The translations under genes and the position numbers were made by a program. The notes below the pieces were generated by a model. That model searched no databases. It was not told where the DNA came from and worked only from the letters and a program-made list of their open reading frames with translations. 64,000 bases of DNA from Mansonella perstans. Lineage: Eukaryota; Nematoda; Chromadorea; Rhabditida; Onchocercidae. Shown piece after piece: positions 36,945 through 50,306 of the stretch. Position 1 is the stretch's first letter. Each line of letters begins with the position of its first letter. The stretch lies in the NCBI GenBank assembly GCA_037074765.1, contig JBAMDO010000580.1, positions 372,001 through 436,000 on the forward strand. The letters are read 5' to 3'.

Positions 36945-39900
36945 TCAATTTCTTGATGAGTCTTGTGTATTCGATGGAATTTTTGGATAGGACCAATGTC
37001 CACCTCGACTGTCAGGTGTCACCTGGTATTTGTCCCATTCAGGAATATGAAGTCGAAAGCAATCCAAACGTCTTATACCAATTGTCATATCATCTTCATA
37101 TTTATGCAATCGTTGAATAGCGTAGTTTGGTAAGCAAAAGTCATAACAATTCGAGCAGCTTGAATCTGAAATATGCAAGATATTGTTTAAGATTTAACTG
37201 ATAATCATAATAAACAGGATTGTGTATATTGGTGGTTCCAAGCCGTTGGTCAGTGAGAATTAAAATATGATCCAAGAGTCGGCAATGTGCTGAATTCTAG
37301 TTATATTTTGATTCGTTTGCAAAGGAGATGCAAGCTCAAACGTCAGTTTGATGAAAGCTACATTGAGTTTTCTATAAAAAAATCTATTGCTTCTGAATCT
37401 TGTGGTCTCTGTCACTAATAAAAAAGTTTAAGCTATTCCTGGTTTAGATTGAGAATTACTAATATCTATGATAAGATTCAGTAAACGTCGCAACTAGATG
37501 TCGGATATTAAGCACTTTAACAACAAGCATTGTGGTATCAAAACTAGAAATCCTAAATTAACCTTTTGTATAGACTGTATGCTTCAGCAAATACCACTTT
37601 GAACTTCGACAATTGTCAATTTTGTTTGTAAATTTGCGTTCTGCACTTCTCGCATCTATTGCTTCTGCGTGGTACTGCCAATATTCCTGCCATCCATGCT
37701 CCGAATAAATCTTAATAATCAACGGCAAGTTTGTGTACCATGAATTGAAATGAAAAGGAATTTGAAATGCAAAAGTTGGTAGAAAAGATTTTAATGGATT
37801 TTTCAAGTGTCGTAACGCTTTTATCATAGCATTATTTGCAGTGCTAATTTACTAAATTTCACTTATTTATTGAAAAGTAGGCAAAAATACTATTAAGTGA
37901 GGATTTGCTAACCTCAGAGGTTATAGATGAAAGCGCATCACGAAGAGCTGCGATACTTGGAATAGCGGAACGATCAAGAGGCATCAGGAAACATATGATA
38001 TGTTTTCCAAAATTGTCAATTAACGCATGATCCGCTACTGCTATGTAACCCTATAAATTCGTATTAAGTTCACAAGAAAAAAAAATAGTGCCAACCGAAA
38101 TCTTTCTTGAGAAACATGGGTTGTAGACTTGAGAATAAAGTTGTCTTTTTTTTGAATAATTGCTAGAATTAAATGGGAATTAAATGTACCGTTTCGAAGT
38201 CGATAACACTGAAGGAATTACTCCTGAACGGCAATCTGCCGATCAGCTCGAAATGAACCTGGGATGAGCTGTAGAAGATGATCTGAAGCAGACTGGGGAT
38301 TTGTTGGTGGACATCATCCCGGGCATGATGGTGGCACTTTTCACATAATGGTGGATATAAGGATAAGGTCCGAATCTAAAAATTAGATTCTATTGCTATA
38401 GAACTAATGTACCCAGGAAGAGATTGTAACTGCACGAAACTGCACGAAAAATGCTTACTGTTATCTTATGCTTAGAAGTGAATTTGTAAGCATTTTGACG
38501 GGCAAAACATGAAAAATACTTGCGAAAATTTTTGTAATTTTGAAATTTCTTTCTTAAAGGCTTCAAAAATTATTGAAAAATTTAACCATCATTCATAAAA
38601 TTGAAAATTATTAGAATGTATTTCTTTTTCAACTTGAAAACATTGCCGTTGTAATTTAGAACTCAATGAACAAAATGAATTAATCCTTTTATAGGCTTCA
38701 AAAATGCAACTCGTCAAGCATTTCCATTATTGCAAATATTATTGCCAGAAATATTACTAACCGAGTAAGAGCCAAATAAAGCGTTGAGTATAATGCCCAA
38801 TAAAATGAAAAATAAGATGACAAGAAGTGAAAATAACAACAAAAGACAAATTAAGCGCGGCGTCCATGTCATATTCCTGGAAAAATTTATTCGGACATTT
38901 ATTGTTCCAAACTTCGTCGTCGCTCTTTAAGATTCATTGAAATACTTTTTACAAGATCCGCTTATTATATATACTTTTTATTTTGCGCATAATTTGTTAA
39001 TGATTTAAGAAACCTTGTTCTTGAGATAATCTTCCTCATGAACTGTACCACTTGCCTCCATGATGGCATTTCTTCGGGCGTTTGTGAAAGCGATTTTGTG
39101 AAGCCGGCAATTAATAAGGCGTCCGATCGAGGCTATAATTCGGAATTATCTTAAAAATTTAGCTGTTTTAAACTCTGATCCATTTTCAGTGTTTGTGATT
39201 TCAGCAAACTCGTATTAAAATTGATAATTTCATTAGCATATGTGTTTTAGTATACCGCATAAATATCAGCTGATTCATCCTGCTGTCCCAATTGCATTTG
39301 TTTGTAGCTGTCCTTTCGAGACAGTTTACTAAAACAGGCTGTAGTTCTAGATTCGGATTAAATTGGACTGAAACAAAATGAATTTAAACACCGAACAAGA
39401 GTCCCAGACCTTTGAATTTGCACAGAAGTCTACAATTTAAAAACATACATTGTAAAAATATCACGTCAAATCGGCCTGTTGTCGCTGTTATTACATTGAT
39501 CGGTGAAATAAATTAAATTTACTTTGGAAATAATGAGTTTATTCAAATTGATACGACGAAATCTTGTTGGACATTTTGATGGGTATGGTAATAAGAATTA
39601 AAAAGTATCTGCTTTTAATCCAATACAGTCAAACTGAACAATATGAACATTGTACGAAACTTCTGCTATGTCTCAAAATTAGTACACGAACCTCGCTGCC
39701 GATAAGTTGTCGACATGCTGCCAGGTTTTCCTTTTCTCAATAGATGGTAAAGGAAGAGTATAAACAGTTCTCCGATGATGATCAATCGCAGCACCAATTT
39801 CATCAGCCGTTGACCTGAATGACAATTTACTGTCAATTTGAGGCCAAATATTTTGATGTTATCATTTTGATATGAAAATATGCGCAACCTTGCCAAGTCG

Positions 39901-41894
39901 AGGAAACCCATTCCTTTGTGACTAGATTTTTGTACTGAGGAGATTTCTGAACACTTTTCTTCACTCCTCTCCTGAATCAATCTTGTCCGCTGATGTTCAA
40001 CACTTTTATCACTATGCATCCGTTTTTGATTTAGGCTTCGCTCTGTTTGCTCAATCACGGTTCCATCATCATGCATGAGGCCTGTTCCATGTGTTTGCAC
40101 TATTCGTGCACCACCCTCTGTAATGAAACTTTTCACAGATGTTCAGAAATTGATTTAACATCAAATAAAAATTGAATTTTGAACAACAATCGGATAATGT
40201 TTACAATAACTTACGAATGTCAAAAGCATATTGTATTGCAAATTTAATTTTTTACCATAATTCAAAGCTTCAAATTCAAATAAATCGTTAACTGACCTGA
40301 TGTATGGATTTCGTGAACATCGTATCCATAGGAATGAATATTCGTCATGGAGCGATCCAAATTATCTGATAATTTTAGATATGATATTGGTATTTCATCA
40401 GATGTATCAACAAACATGCCATATAGCAAATATATTATTAGTATATAGTATGCTTGCTGACTACATTTCACTATGGAAAAGTTAGTGACTTTGTTGTCTG
40501 ACTCTGTTGGATCTCTTGGTGACTTTTTAGTTTGGTCTTTCATCTTGCAAAGCAGCAAAAATGCTCTTTATTATTGAAATTCTTGTATTTCCCTCAATAA
40601 TAAGTTGATTCTTCACAAAAGAGAAGTGATGAATGGTCAATGGTCATTTTATTCTTGCTTCTTTTCACAATATGTCATGAAGAGGGTGGTCGGTCTGCAG
40701 TAGAATGTTTAGGATAATAAATTTATAAGTCACCAGAAAAGTTTCACATGTTCCATTTCTTTTCTGAATAGAGAGTCAGAAAGACGTTAAAAGAAAAGTT
40801 AGAAGAATGATAAATAAAATATGAGAAAAAAAAGAGTAATGATATGCAGGAATTGCTGCTAGAGAGCACTTTTAGAAGAGAAAACTGAAGTTTAATAAAA
40901 CTCTTTAGTCATAATAGCACATTTTTTGCCGAACGGAAGTTCGGCAAAAAAGTTTTAATATTTTTGAAAGTTATTTATTTTATTTGAAATCAAAACTTAT
41001 ATAACTGGCCATTCATATCAGAATAATTCAATTCTCCTAAAATGGATCATAAAATATAAAGAATATATGAAATTCTGAAAATTCGAGATTATCAATGATG
41101 ATTTCGGATTTCGTCCATTTCATTTTCTTTGCATTACAAACAAAGTTCACGGTTATTTTGCGTGATATGTATAGGCAAATTTTGCTTACTATTAGTAAGG
41201 TATTAAATAGTGAACTATGCACAACATTGGTTAGTGTGGGGCTGTTTGATCAATATATATCATAAGAATATGCAAAAGAAGTTATATCGAATTAGATGAA
41301 GCCATTAATTGCCAATAAGTTTGGAAGTTACTGTAGCAAAAAATTCAAAATATTTGGAAAATCGATGTCCATTCTGAGGATAAGTTAAAAATGAGCAATG
41401 TTGTCGGCTTATTTGTTTGCATAGTTATAATATGTTTACTATTATTTTTTCTGGTTAAGTGTTAACAATATCTGATGTTTGCATGATATGTTTACTGCAT
41501 TTTTTCTGGTAAAGTGTTAACAATACCTGATGTTTGCATAAAGGACGCATCTCTACTGCAGTCTCTTTCACCAGTTGCATAGAACCTGAAATGATTCATT
41601 TGTAAAATGAGATGATCCGACAGTACTCCATCTGTGAAAAAGTGATATAAGAACGGACCTACGTTCCGCCTCATTGTGAAGTGCGGATGACGATGCTCGT
41701 AAGGGGCTCTGTAACGTATGGTAAAAATCATGAGCTGGTAATTCCTCACTGCATCGTCGTTCAATTGTTTCCGTTAGAATTTCTTGAAGCGGAATACGCG
41801 AACTGCTGGCGCCAGGTAATCGACGTGATTCGGTCACATAATGCTCGATGACTTCCTCTTGCTCAATTTTCTTAGTCGGGAACCGATAGTCCAT
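36945..41894 (-). CDS. Membrane protein with BRICHOS-like domain
   Basis: Exons 5' to 3': 41894-41663, probably 40470-40297, 40117-39889, 39814-39692, 39346-39256, 39132-39014, 38876-38762, 38375-38190, 38050-37913, about 37845-37605, 37165-36945; roughly 620 residues. A long polar N-terminal part is followed by one strong membrane span (LICLLLLFSLLVILFFILLG, exon at 38876) and then by a luminal or extracellular part with SFSVIDFETGYIAVADHA and HIICFLMPLDRSAIPSIAAL. The pattern of a strand pair, a conserved Cys and a helix before a Cys-rich tail is what BRICHOS proteins show (proprotein domains with chaperone activity). The tail has closely spaced cysteines (DNC, SSCSNCYDFCLP). The candidate second exon (40470-40297) fits by phase but adds a second hydrophobic stretch. 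The exon beginning near 37845 is one base out of phase. I do not recognise an orthologue by name; the BRICHOS call rests on fold-level resemblance. Confidence 0.6.
40922..40951. repeat. 13-bp perfect hairpin with GGAA loop
   Basis: Arms 40922-40934 and 40939-40951 pair perfectly around GGAA, which fits the GNRA tetraloop pattern on the plus strand. It lies in intron 1 of the BRICHOS-like gene. Each arm ends in a run of six T or A, so the shape resembles a terminator, although that has no known meaning in a nematode intron. Confidence 0.85.
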
Positions 41895-44458
41895 ACAGAA
41901 GAAAATAGACTAAAAGATAAAAACAAATATTTCGTGGTATCACAACAAAGTTAGAATAAAAAAGTGGCTCATTAATTGATATGCTATCGATCTAATTAAT
42001 ATTTCAGTCAATATATTGGATCAATATATAAGATTATTTGGCATAACGTATAAGTTGCTTTACCAGTCTCACCGTTCAAAGAAAAAGAAGTCGATAAGTC
42101 TAAATTTGACAAGAGTAACAAATATCAGATAATGTGGTATAATTCTAATTTAAAATAGTTTACGGTGCTGAGAAATATTCAATACGATAGATGAAGAACG
42201 ATAACAGAAAGCAAAGCTTCCACAGAATGAGCGCAAAACAGGTAGGATTAATAGAGATGCATTTTCTAGAAAAGTACTAAAAATGAGGATTAAAATGTGA
42301 TACGACTACAACAAAATCATCTGGTTGTCCGTGTGTCTGCTGCGGTCGCATCGATTCCCTATTAAAAAATTGCTGTACCATGACCAATCACTTTATGTTA
42401 GCAAATCGGAAGTTGAAGGGAAGATTCGTTTTTGGACATACAAAAGGGCTAATTGCCTTCAAAGTCACTGGAACTAATTCGATTAAATTTATAGCCTTAA
42501 AAACCACCATTATAACTATAATAAAGAATTCTAAAACTCTAAAAAAATAACGTGAGGGTAATAATTATGCACACAAAAACAACAAAAAACATAGAGATTA
42601 CAAGGCAAAGGAAACATATAATTTTGTAAACAAAAAATCACCTCTAAAACCTTTCGTTTTGAAACCAAAAATACCAACAATTAATACTAAAAAGCCAAAA
42701 AAAAATAATAAGGAACCACTGTCCATCAAAACAAAATTCTAAACTTGGACTATCATAATATAGATTCACTACACCATATTCAACAGAAACGTAGAAACCA
42801 AAGTTTAAAAAATATTCTTTGTAAAAAAGCAAAAATAACTAGATAAGAATGACTGCAAAATAAAGAAAAACCTGAACAAATCTAAACTTAAAATACTAAA
42901 TATTTGAAAATGATCAATAAAAAAATAATACTGAAACGCAAAGTTAAAGCTACTCTACTTATCAAAAATTTTAATCAATGGGAAAAAAATATTACTGATC
43001 CAGACACTTAATCTCATGAATGATCACTCTCAAAAAAAAAAAAAAAAAACTATAAACCTATTTACAGCCAAACAAAACAGCAAGCCAAGGAAAATTAGTG
43101 ATAAAAAACAAAAACCAATATATGCCCAAGAGCTAAATAATAGAAACAATAATCCGCAACCTCAAAAAATAACCAGAAAAAATAGTAAACTTAAAAAAAA
43201 CCCATACTGTAAACCTCGATGATCAAAATTCAAAACCAAAAACTTTACAAAAGTTACAGAAATTTCTATCTAAGCAAATTTACGCAATTCCATGTACAAT
43301 AAATATAAAAACAACCAGAAGACTGACAAAAACCAAACTGCTTAAAAATAACTATATCTTTCCAAAATATTATTCAAAAAATTAAATTAAAAAAGCACAA
43401 CATAAAAGCAACAAAACATGAACCAAATAAATAAAAGCCAACAGGTAAAAGACAAACCATTCACATATCAAAACGAAACAAAGGTATGCCCTACGAGAAG
43501 AAATAATGAAATACATAGTAATGAAAAAACAAAAACCTCTGTTTTTATTTTTTAATTTCTAATTTAAAAATTAGAAATCTAAAAAATGAATTGCTATACT
43601 CACCCAAAAATAAAGAAGCGAAACCCACTCTAGAACAATCTACATTGTTCAATCCCAATTTCGTTCATGCTTCTGTTTAATCCTAAAAGTACTGCTTTGT
43701 TGTCCTTTTCAAATAATAATAAACGAATAAGACATTTCTTCATAGCATTCTAGAAATGTCTAACTGAAGTTACAATGATAAGTGACTAGAGAGTCCTGAG
43801 ATAAGAATTTATCATTTAGCAATATGCTGGTGGAATTTTGACTTTTTTTTATGTGAATAATTATTATTACATCAATGTGTTAATGAATGATTTTTTTTAT
43901 AGTAACTATCGGGACAAGCTTTTTGACACTTAAAGAGTGAAATTGCATTATTTTGAATTTCCGAGTTTAGCAAAGTTCATTTGTTTGAATTAATTTCTAA
44001 TCCACACTTTTTTATAAGTTAATTTTTGGAATATGAATTGAAAAAAAAAGGATGAAATTAAAGGTTTCAAAATCTGCTGAATAAATCTACAAAAAGCTTA
44101 CGTTTTATTCGATCATTTACATCAATATATGCAATGACGGTGTGTGTTAGAGAGATTATCAGTGTTCCGGAAGAGCGGAAATGATATTTATTCAGAAATG
44201 TTACTAATAATTATTCAGTATATTTGTTTATATATATGCAATAGTCATAAAATACAAAATAGCCATAAAACACACCTTATAGGGAGTTGCAAAATCAGTG
44301 AAGTGTTATTATCCAGGAAATATTACAAGTAATTAATTACTGATAAGAATTGTTTCAGAGACATTTTATCTTCTCGGCGAGGTAATGCATCAGTATTCTC
44401 AATAACATTCTCAATAAGTGTATTAGTCGAAATCGTCCATACAAGAGTCATCATTATG
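41895..44458. other. Intergenic region containing the numt candidate
   Basis: Upstream flank of the BRICHOS-like gene, followed by the strand-biased A-rich tract (42520-43490) and ordinary A+T-rich sequence. No exon with splice context was found outside the tract. Confidence 0.5.
42520..43490 (-). other. Candidate nuclear insertion of mitochondrial DNA (numt)
   Basis: Over about 950 bp the plus strand is about 60% A with T about 15%, and C clearly exceeds G (sampled 60-base lines: 36-37 A, 8-10 T, 9-11 C, 4 G). The complement is thus rich in T and G, as are the coding strands of filarial mitochondrial genomes. Translation of the complement around 42832-42644 gives a hydrophobic, Phe/Trp/Tyr-rich run (NLYYDSPSLEFCFDGQW) of mitochondrial character, broken elsewhere by stops and frameshifts. 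I could not assign it to a particular mitochondrial gene. The flanks return to ordinary composition within tens of bases. Confidence 0.45.
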
Positions 44459-44608
44459 TTAATCGCCATAAGTGCCCATTTCGGAAAATGCATAATTGCT
44501 CTTCAAATCGTAATTGAGAGAAAAATTTCGCAGCGATGATAATTCAAAACATAATGGGAGAATTGACATAATGATGACTATAAAAGCAATACTTTTACAA
44601 CACTTCAT
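44459..44608 (-). CDS. Possible small secreted peptide, 49 residues
   Basis: A single-exon frame from ATG at 44608 to TAA at 44459. It begins MKCCKSIAFIVIIMSILPLCF, a good signal-peptide shape (Lys, hydrophobic core, small and polar cleavage region), and continues with a short polar tail, NYAFSEMGTYGD at the end. A TATATAAAAG-like stretch lies about 100 bases upstream in the reverse sense (near 44711-44720). There is no dibasic cleavage site or known neuropeptide motif. A frame this short could arise by chance, so the call is tentative. Confidence 0.3.
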   Translation of the reverse strand: MKCCKSIAFIVIIMSILPLCFELSSLRNFSLNYDLKSNYAFSEMGTYGD

Positions 44609-47600
44609 TATCCTTAAAACTACAATGATACAATGATATGTTGGAAGACAGCCCAAAAAAAAGAGTTGAGTTTTCAAGTATCCGAATTATTAAGCATTGC
44701 TTGCAAATAGCTATATAAAAGATTAACAAGGAAAAAGAGACCACGCAACCATTTATAAATAGAATGATCTCATGAGCGTAAAATATTTTATTGACAAGTT
44801 ATTTCCGAAAAATATGGCTTAGAAATCAATAAAAGCGTTTGACGGAAAAACATCAAAGGCAAGATTGTTCGTTAGCAAATTATGTTAATGAGTTCAACTA
44901 ACGAATAAATAAACAATTTTTTTAACAGAATTTTATTTGTCAATTGAGCACAACAAATAATTACGATTTCGATTACTGACAGATGAGAGAGGATGAAGGA
45001 AGAATGCAGAATGTTTCATATGCAAGAAACTAGGAAAAAATGAGTTGTAAAGGTCCGTCATGTAGAACCAGAAGCTTCTGGGAGGTTAGAAGGAAAGATC
45101 GTTGAATAGAGAGAAGAAAGAATTGATACAAGGAGAAAGATGAACAAAATAGTTATGTAGTCGAACACTAAATAGTTTCAGGAACAATTTAAAGATTTAT
45201 CAAGAAAGACTCCAAACTTTTCAGGATTCTGAAAAATCTGAAATGTTAGCGACGGAATTAGAATCTAACTTGAACCTAACAATGAGGAATAAAATGTGAA
45301 AAATAGTCTTTGCCGGCCTTATAAAGTGCAAAACTCTGAGCACTATCGATCAGATAGTTCTTGAAGTCAGTTTGAAAGAAATGGAGCACTTTTACTTATA
45401 TACTGCAAAAAAACGAAAAAGTAATAAGCTAAAGTTGGATTATCCAGAGTTAGTGCACGGTCAGTAAAATATGGCAATGAAACACGATAATCGAGAAATA
45501 GTGACAACTTCTAAGCGTGAATTAAAGCATTAATTATTAAGAATTGGGTATTAGAGGCAGTAAAATATATGAAGAGTGGTTATCATGAAATAAATAATAA
45601 ATTTGTAGCCTACAATTTCAAGCTCATGTCACTGAGCAAATAATGATCGCATTGTAAGTAGGAAATCGAAAACAAACTTTCTTGAGGAATTCTAATTTAA
45701 GTTTTCGAAAGATTAAATCAATTAACAGTTCAATTTACATAAGTACTGAATAAAAAAATAAAAAATAAGCTTTGCAGTTGTCAGAGTTCAAATAATGAGT
45801 CCAGAAATCAAATATGAAGACCTTATAGAAAATAAAATTATTTGCAATATTTTTTAGAGAAATGAAAATAGTAAGCCATAGGTTGAAATTAAGGTCAAAT
45901 TCTTGTAAAAAATTTCAGCTGCCCTGTCCTGCTTGCATTTTTCATTCATTCTTGTTACTGCCTTAGTGCCTGTTACTGTCGTTCATGTTACTGTCTAATA
46001 TGGATGTATACTTTATGTCTAAGAGATGGAAAACAAAAAACCCCTTCTGGAGTTTTTCGAAACAAAATTGTTTTTATATTTTTGAACAGAGATTTTCTTT
46101 TTTGGACCGCTTCAAATTAAACTAAAAATTCAAAAAAACATATAACGGGAAATAAAATGCGGAAAAGCAAAAGAATACGATTCTCCCATATCTATGAAAT
46201 GTTCACGTGAACCTGATGAAAAGATTACGAGACAAAATAAATATAAAATAAATGTGGAAGTAGTAGCAAAAAACTTTTACGGTTATTACAGTTATTATTT
46301 GCACCATTTGATTATCGTATGACAATAATAAGGTTATCCAAATTATTGAGTTGGTTTTAGTTGTAGGAAAAAATGTTCTAAAAACTTCCCATAATATTTC
46401 TCATTAGTATTATTAGGACTTCGTTTCAAATTTTCGATTGATTTTTTTGAAATGGATCTTTTTTAAAGCTTGTTAACATAATTTAGGTGCATATCAATCA
46501 TAACAGTAATAATAACAATAATAATCTAATAATCGGCATTAAGTCTTTGATTAAAAACAATACTTTTCAAAAATGAAAGTAATAAATGCATCAAATCCGA
46601 TCGCCAGATCCTTCCAGTATTTTCGGTTTCTGGAAGTGGAATGGGCTTTTAATATACAGAAGTTGCCAATTCAAAAATTAAAGGATTAGGATAATTGAGG
46701 GAAATAAGATATATGTAGCCGAAAGAGAGAGTGGTTGAATAAGAATAAAGAAGAATGTAAAGACTGAAGAAAGCGGAAAAGCAAATAAAAATTTTCAAAT
46801 CCTTAAACAGAGTATTCTTCTGCCGAAACTTCCATCAGTACTTAATCAACCGGAATTTATGGCATGTGAAGGAAATTTTGACGGGATATGTGTTCGAGCA
46901 ACATATTTTGCCCAAGGAAATTGTCTTGATGAAGTATATAAAGTTGACCATTAGATTGACAATAGAAAATGAGGAATATATGATAAATAAAGCCAAGATG
47001 TCTAACAATGTTTGGAAAGTAACTGATAACTAATGAGTTGATGTGAATGGCGATGATATTGTCATCGTTGTCTTATCACATAGTTGAGTCTTATCCCTAC
47101 AATGATCGAAATAAATGAGAGACAATTTCATTCAGTTTCAAATTATTATAAAAATGATCTCACTTCCCTCATTTTGCATAAATTTCTTTTTCAAATCATT
47201 GACAGAAAATTCATACTGTAAGAATTTCTGAAATGATCTTGTATTCCAATTAGATAAAAAAATCATTTTTTTGAAGGGTTCATCGGATAATAATTGAAAA
47301 AAAGAAAAAATCACTTCTCTTGAATTATAATCAACATATTTCAATGTGTTTGAATACAATCTTTTGCTAGAAGCTACTACACATCATTTTTTTCTTCCTG
47401 ACAAAATTCTCCTCTCAAAAAAATTATATCCATTAAATGGGGAAGTGAAGGTCTTTTATACATTATCAACAGCCATAGCGACTGCAATTTACTACTTTCT
47501 CTCACTTACTATTGAAGTTTCGACAAGACTTAAAAAATTGTTCGTGCTATACATTACTGCGAAAAATGTTATTCACATTCATTGGAGTGTTTTTGAATCT

Positions 47601-49968
47601 CATTTATAAAATGTTGAAAGGATGTATATTCTCTATCAGAATGTATATTCTCTTACACAGAAATATTATAACTGTTTGGATTAAAAAAGACATTGAATTT
47701 TCGGCAGGAAGCGAAATATTATCAAAATTGCAGCTTGCTTGAGTGCTACGCAATGTCATAAATGAAGTGATACAAAAGTCTTGGCATGAAATTTAAACCC
47801 ATTGTAAAAAGAAAATCAAAAAACAGTTCAGAGGTTAGTGTCGATTCAGAAATAGTTATTCATCTCATCGTGAGATTGCTTAAACTATTGAAGGAACACA
47901 ACATAGAACAGGATGGATACCGCGGTAACAGCTACCAAATTATTTCATTTCCAACTGCCATCAAATACGAATGAATTCTCGCATCATTTTAGTGAACTGC
48001 TGGCTGGAAAGGACATTGCAATCGGACAAAATACTTTTTTATTCGGATCGAAAGATCAGAAAAACAAGCACGACATAGAATGCTTCGCATCTCACATCTT
48101 CTTCTAGGATAGACTCAATACTTTAAACTGTCGTGAAGTACGATAACTAAGATAATATGCCAAAACTGAATGTTTTGAAATATTTTAAAATGGATTATCG
48201 ATTGATTTCTAAATTTAAAAACATTTTTCATAGAAAATTTGCTGGTAATGTAACGCCTATAAGTACGATTCATTCGAAATAAAAGATGTTTTGATTGCTC
48301 GATAGGCTTAGCGACTCCAGGACGAGTGATGAGCGCATACGGTCGCCATACAATTTGTGCAAGAAATTATTTCAAAATATACATTTTCAGAGATGGAAAG
48401 AGAAGAGCGAGGCAAAGGATATGACTGACCTAGTTTGGTCCTTCAGTGGCCATTGCACGACCATCAGCAGCAATCACTTCTAGTTTTCGACACTAAAAAT
48501 TTTTATTCAGAGTCGAGAGAAAGAGAAAATAGTTGAAGACACCACCCGCTTCCTAATTTATTCGTAGCAAACAGTTCCAGAAGGCCAAATAGATGACAAA
48601 ATCCAGATCCATGAAGGTGAGGTTCATAGATTCAAATAATTATTAGTTAGATGGCGGAAATATCTGAAACTTCATTAATCCATTCAATAATGCTCATTTC
48701 TTGGTGTTAATTTGTATAGACACATTTGGTAAAAAGAAATAAAGAACGTGAAAGTTCTGAAAACATTTCCTGCTGGAAAACGATGAATTTAAATGAGAAT
48801 TGACAACACTAATAATTAGCAAGTAATACATAGTGTTCAAAACAGGTTTATACCCTGTTTCGAAATCAAGCAGTTTTTGATTTTTGAAATGATCTAACAG
48901 GAAATCAATGTTGTTATTCAGGAAACCATTGACATCTCTTCTTATTAGATATCGTTTTCATTTTTGCAAAAAATGAAATGAAATGTAAGCAAAAGCGATA
49001 GAAGAAGTGTTAAAAAATTGAACCATGGCAAATTAAACTTTAGCATATAGTCTTCCATAATTACTCGCATGTCAATCTTATCAATAATTACCAACGTTTC
49101 TTTACTTCTATACATAAAAAGCGTATACGATCAAAGTGTCGTATGAAGTTGCAAAAATATTTAAAATGAGTTGTTCAATAAAGTGAATCCTTTTCCTGCA
49201 ACTGCTTTCTCTCCCTGATACTATTATATATTTTCATAAAGGACATTTTAGTATCATTTTCTACATAATTTTTGCAACATTGGAGACATTTTGAAACACT
49301 AAATTGGCAAAAAAAAAAAAAAAAAAAGATAAATTGAGTTTTGGTTTGAACGAAATTGGAAAAAAAAAAATGATCGTCGGACAATCATACAGAGTTTATT
49401 CAACAAGTAATCAATAATTTTCTTCCAACGAAAAATATATGTAATATTATTATTTAGTGATATTATCATCAAAATGATAACAATCATTAAATCATTTACA
49501 AACTCTTATCCTTTTCTACTTTCTTCAGATGGCAAAAAATAAATCATTTAAAGTAGTGAAATTTGTACTTTTCAACTCGTATTGATGCCTGTTTCATTTT
49601 TTTTATTGTTTTTAGCTGACTCATAATTTTCATTTTATTTATTTCCTAGTTAACCATTAAATGAAGTGACAAAGTAAAATTTGCTATTTAATAAATTTTC
49701 AACTATCATCGATAATAATAACCATTAGAATGACTTACTTTAGTTGTATAATTTTAAATGACAACTTGCAGAAAAGATTAGAGAAATGCATTTTATAGGC
49801 GAGAAATGAAAGGATTGAAAGTACATCTATAATGATTATTTCCATCCATTTTTCATTTTTTTTTCCACTTGTTATTTTAGTTCTCAAACATTGTTGTGGT
49901 TATTGATGCATTATTTATTAATTAATAGAAAGCTGTCGTTTATTAGCCATCTCTTCATTTCTGTACAT
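44609..49968. other. Gene-free intergenic region
   Basis: More than 5 kb of A+T-rich DNA. Several short open frames occur between 47138 and 48483, but none has splice context, codon bias or family resemblance. A-runs of 19 bases occur at 49310-49328. Confidence 0.45.
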
Positions 49969-50306
49969 ATGATTCTTCTCGGTGATACACGTCCGATGTG
50001 ATTCTCCTCGGTGATATATTCCGATGTGATTCTCCTCGGTGATATATTCCGATGTGATTCTTCTTGATGATATGTCCTGATGTGATTCTTCTTGGTGATA
50101 TGTCCCGATGTGATTCTCCTCGGTGATATATTCCGATGTAATTTTTCTTGGTGATATGTCCTGATGTGATTCTTCTTGGTGATCTGTCCCGATGTGATTC
50201 TTCTTGATGATATGTTCCGATGTGATTCTTCTTGGTGATATGTCCCGATGTGTTTCTTCTTAATGATATGTCCCGTTGTGATTCTTCTCGGTGATATGTC
50301 CCGATG
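49969..50306. repeat. Minisatellite, 28-bp unit, about 12 copies
   Basis: Degenerate head-to-tail copies of a unit like GATGTGATTCTTCTTGGTGA plus TATGTCCC. Copies differ mainly in TCCTCGG versus TTCTTGG and in the ATATTCC/ATGTCCC end. Because 28 is not a multiple of three and the unit lacks stops on the minus strand, the whole array is open there for 134 codons, with a repeating H-Q-E-E-S-H-R-N-I pattern. The frame has no ATG. Confidence 0.92.

Noticed and set aside
39692..39814. A frame in this exon that reads as a membrane helix followed by a basic tail
   Set aside because: Joining the exon to its neighbours by phase selects another frame (TADEIGAAIDHHRRTVYTL), which continues open into the next exon.
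47138..48483. Cluster of 60- to 90-residue open frames on both strands
   Set aside because: No splice sites linking them, no coding composition, no recognisable family. Expected by chance in 5 kb of A+T-rich DNA.
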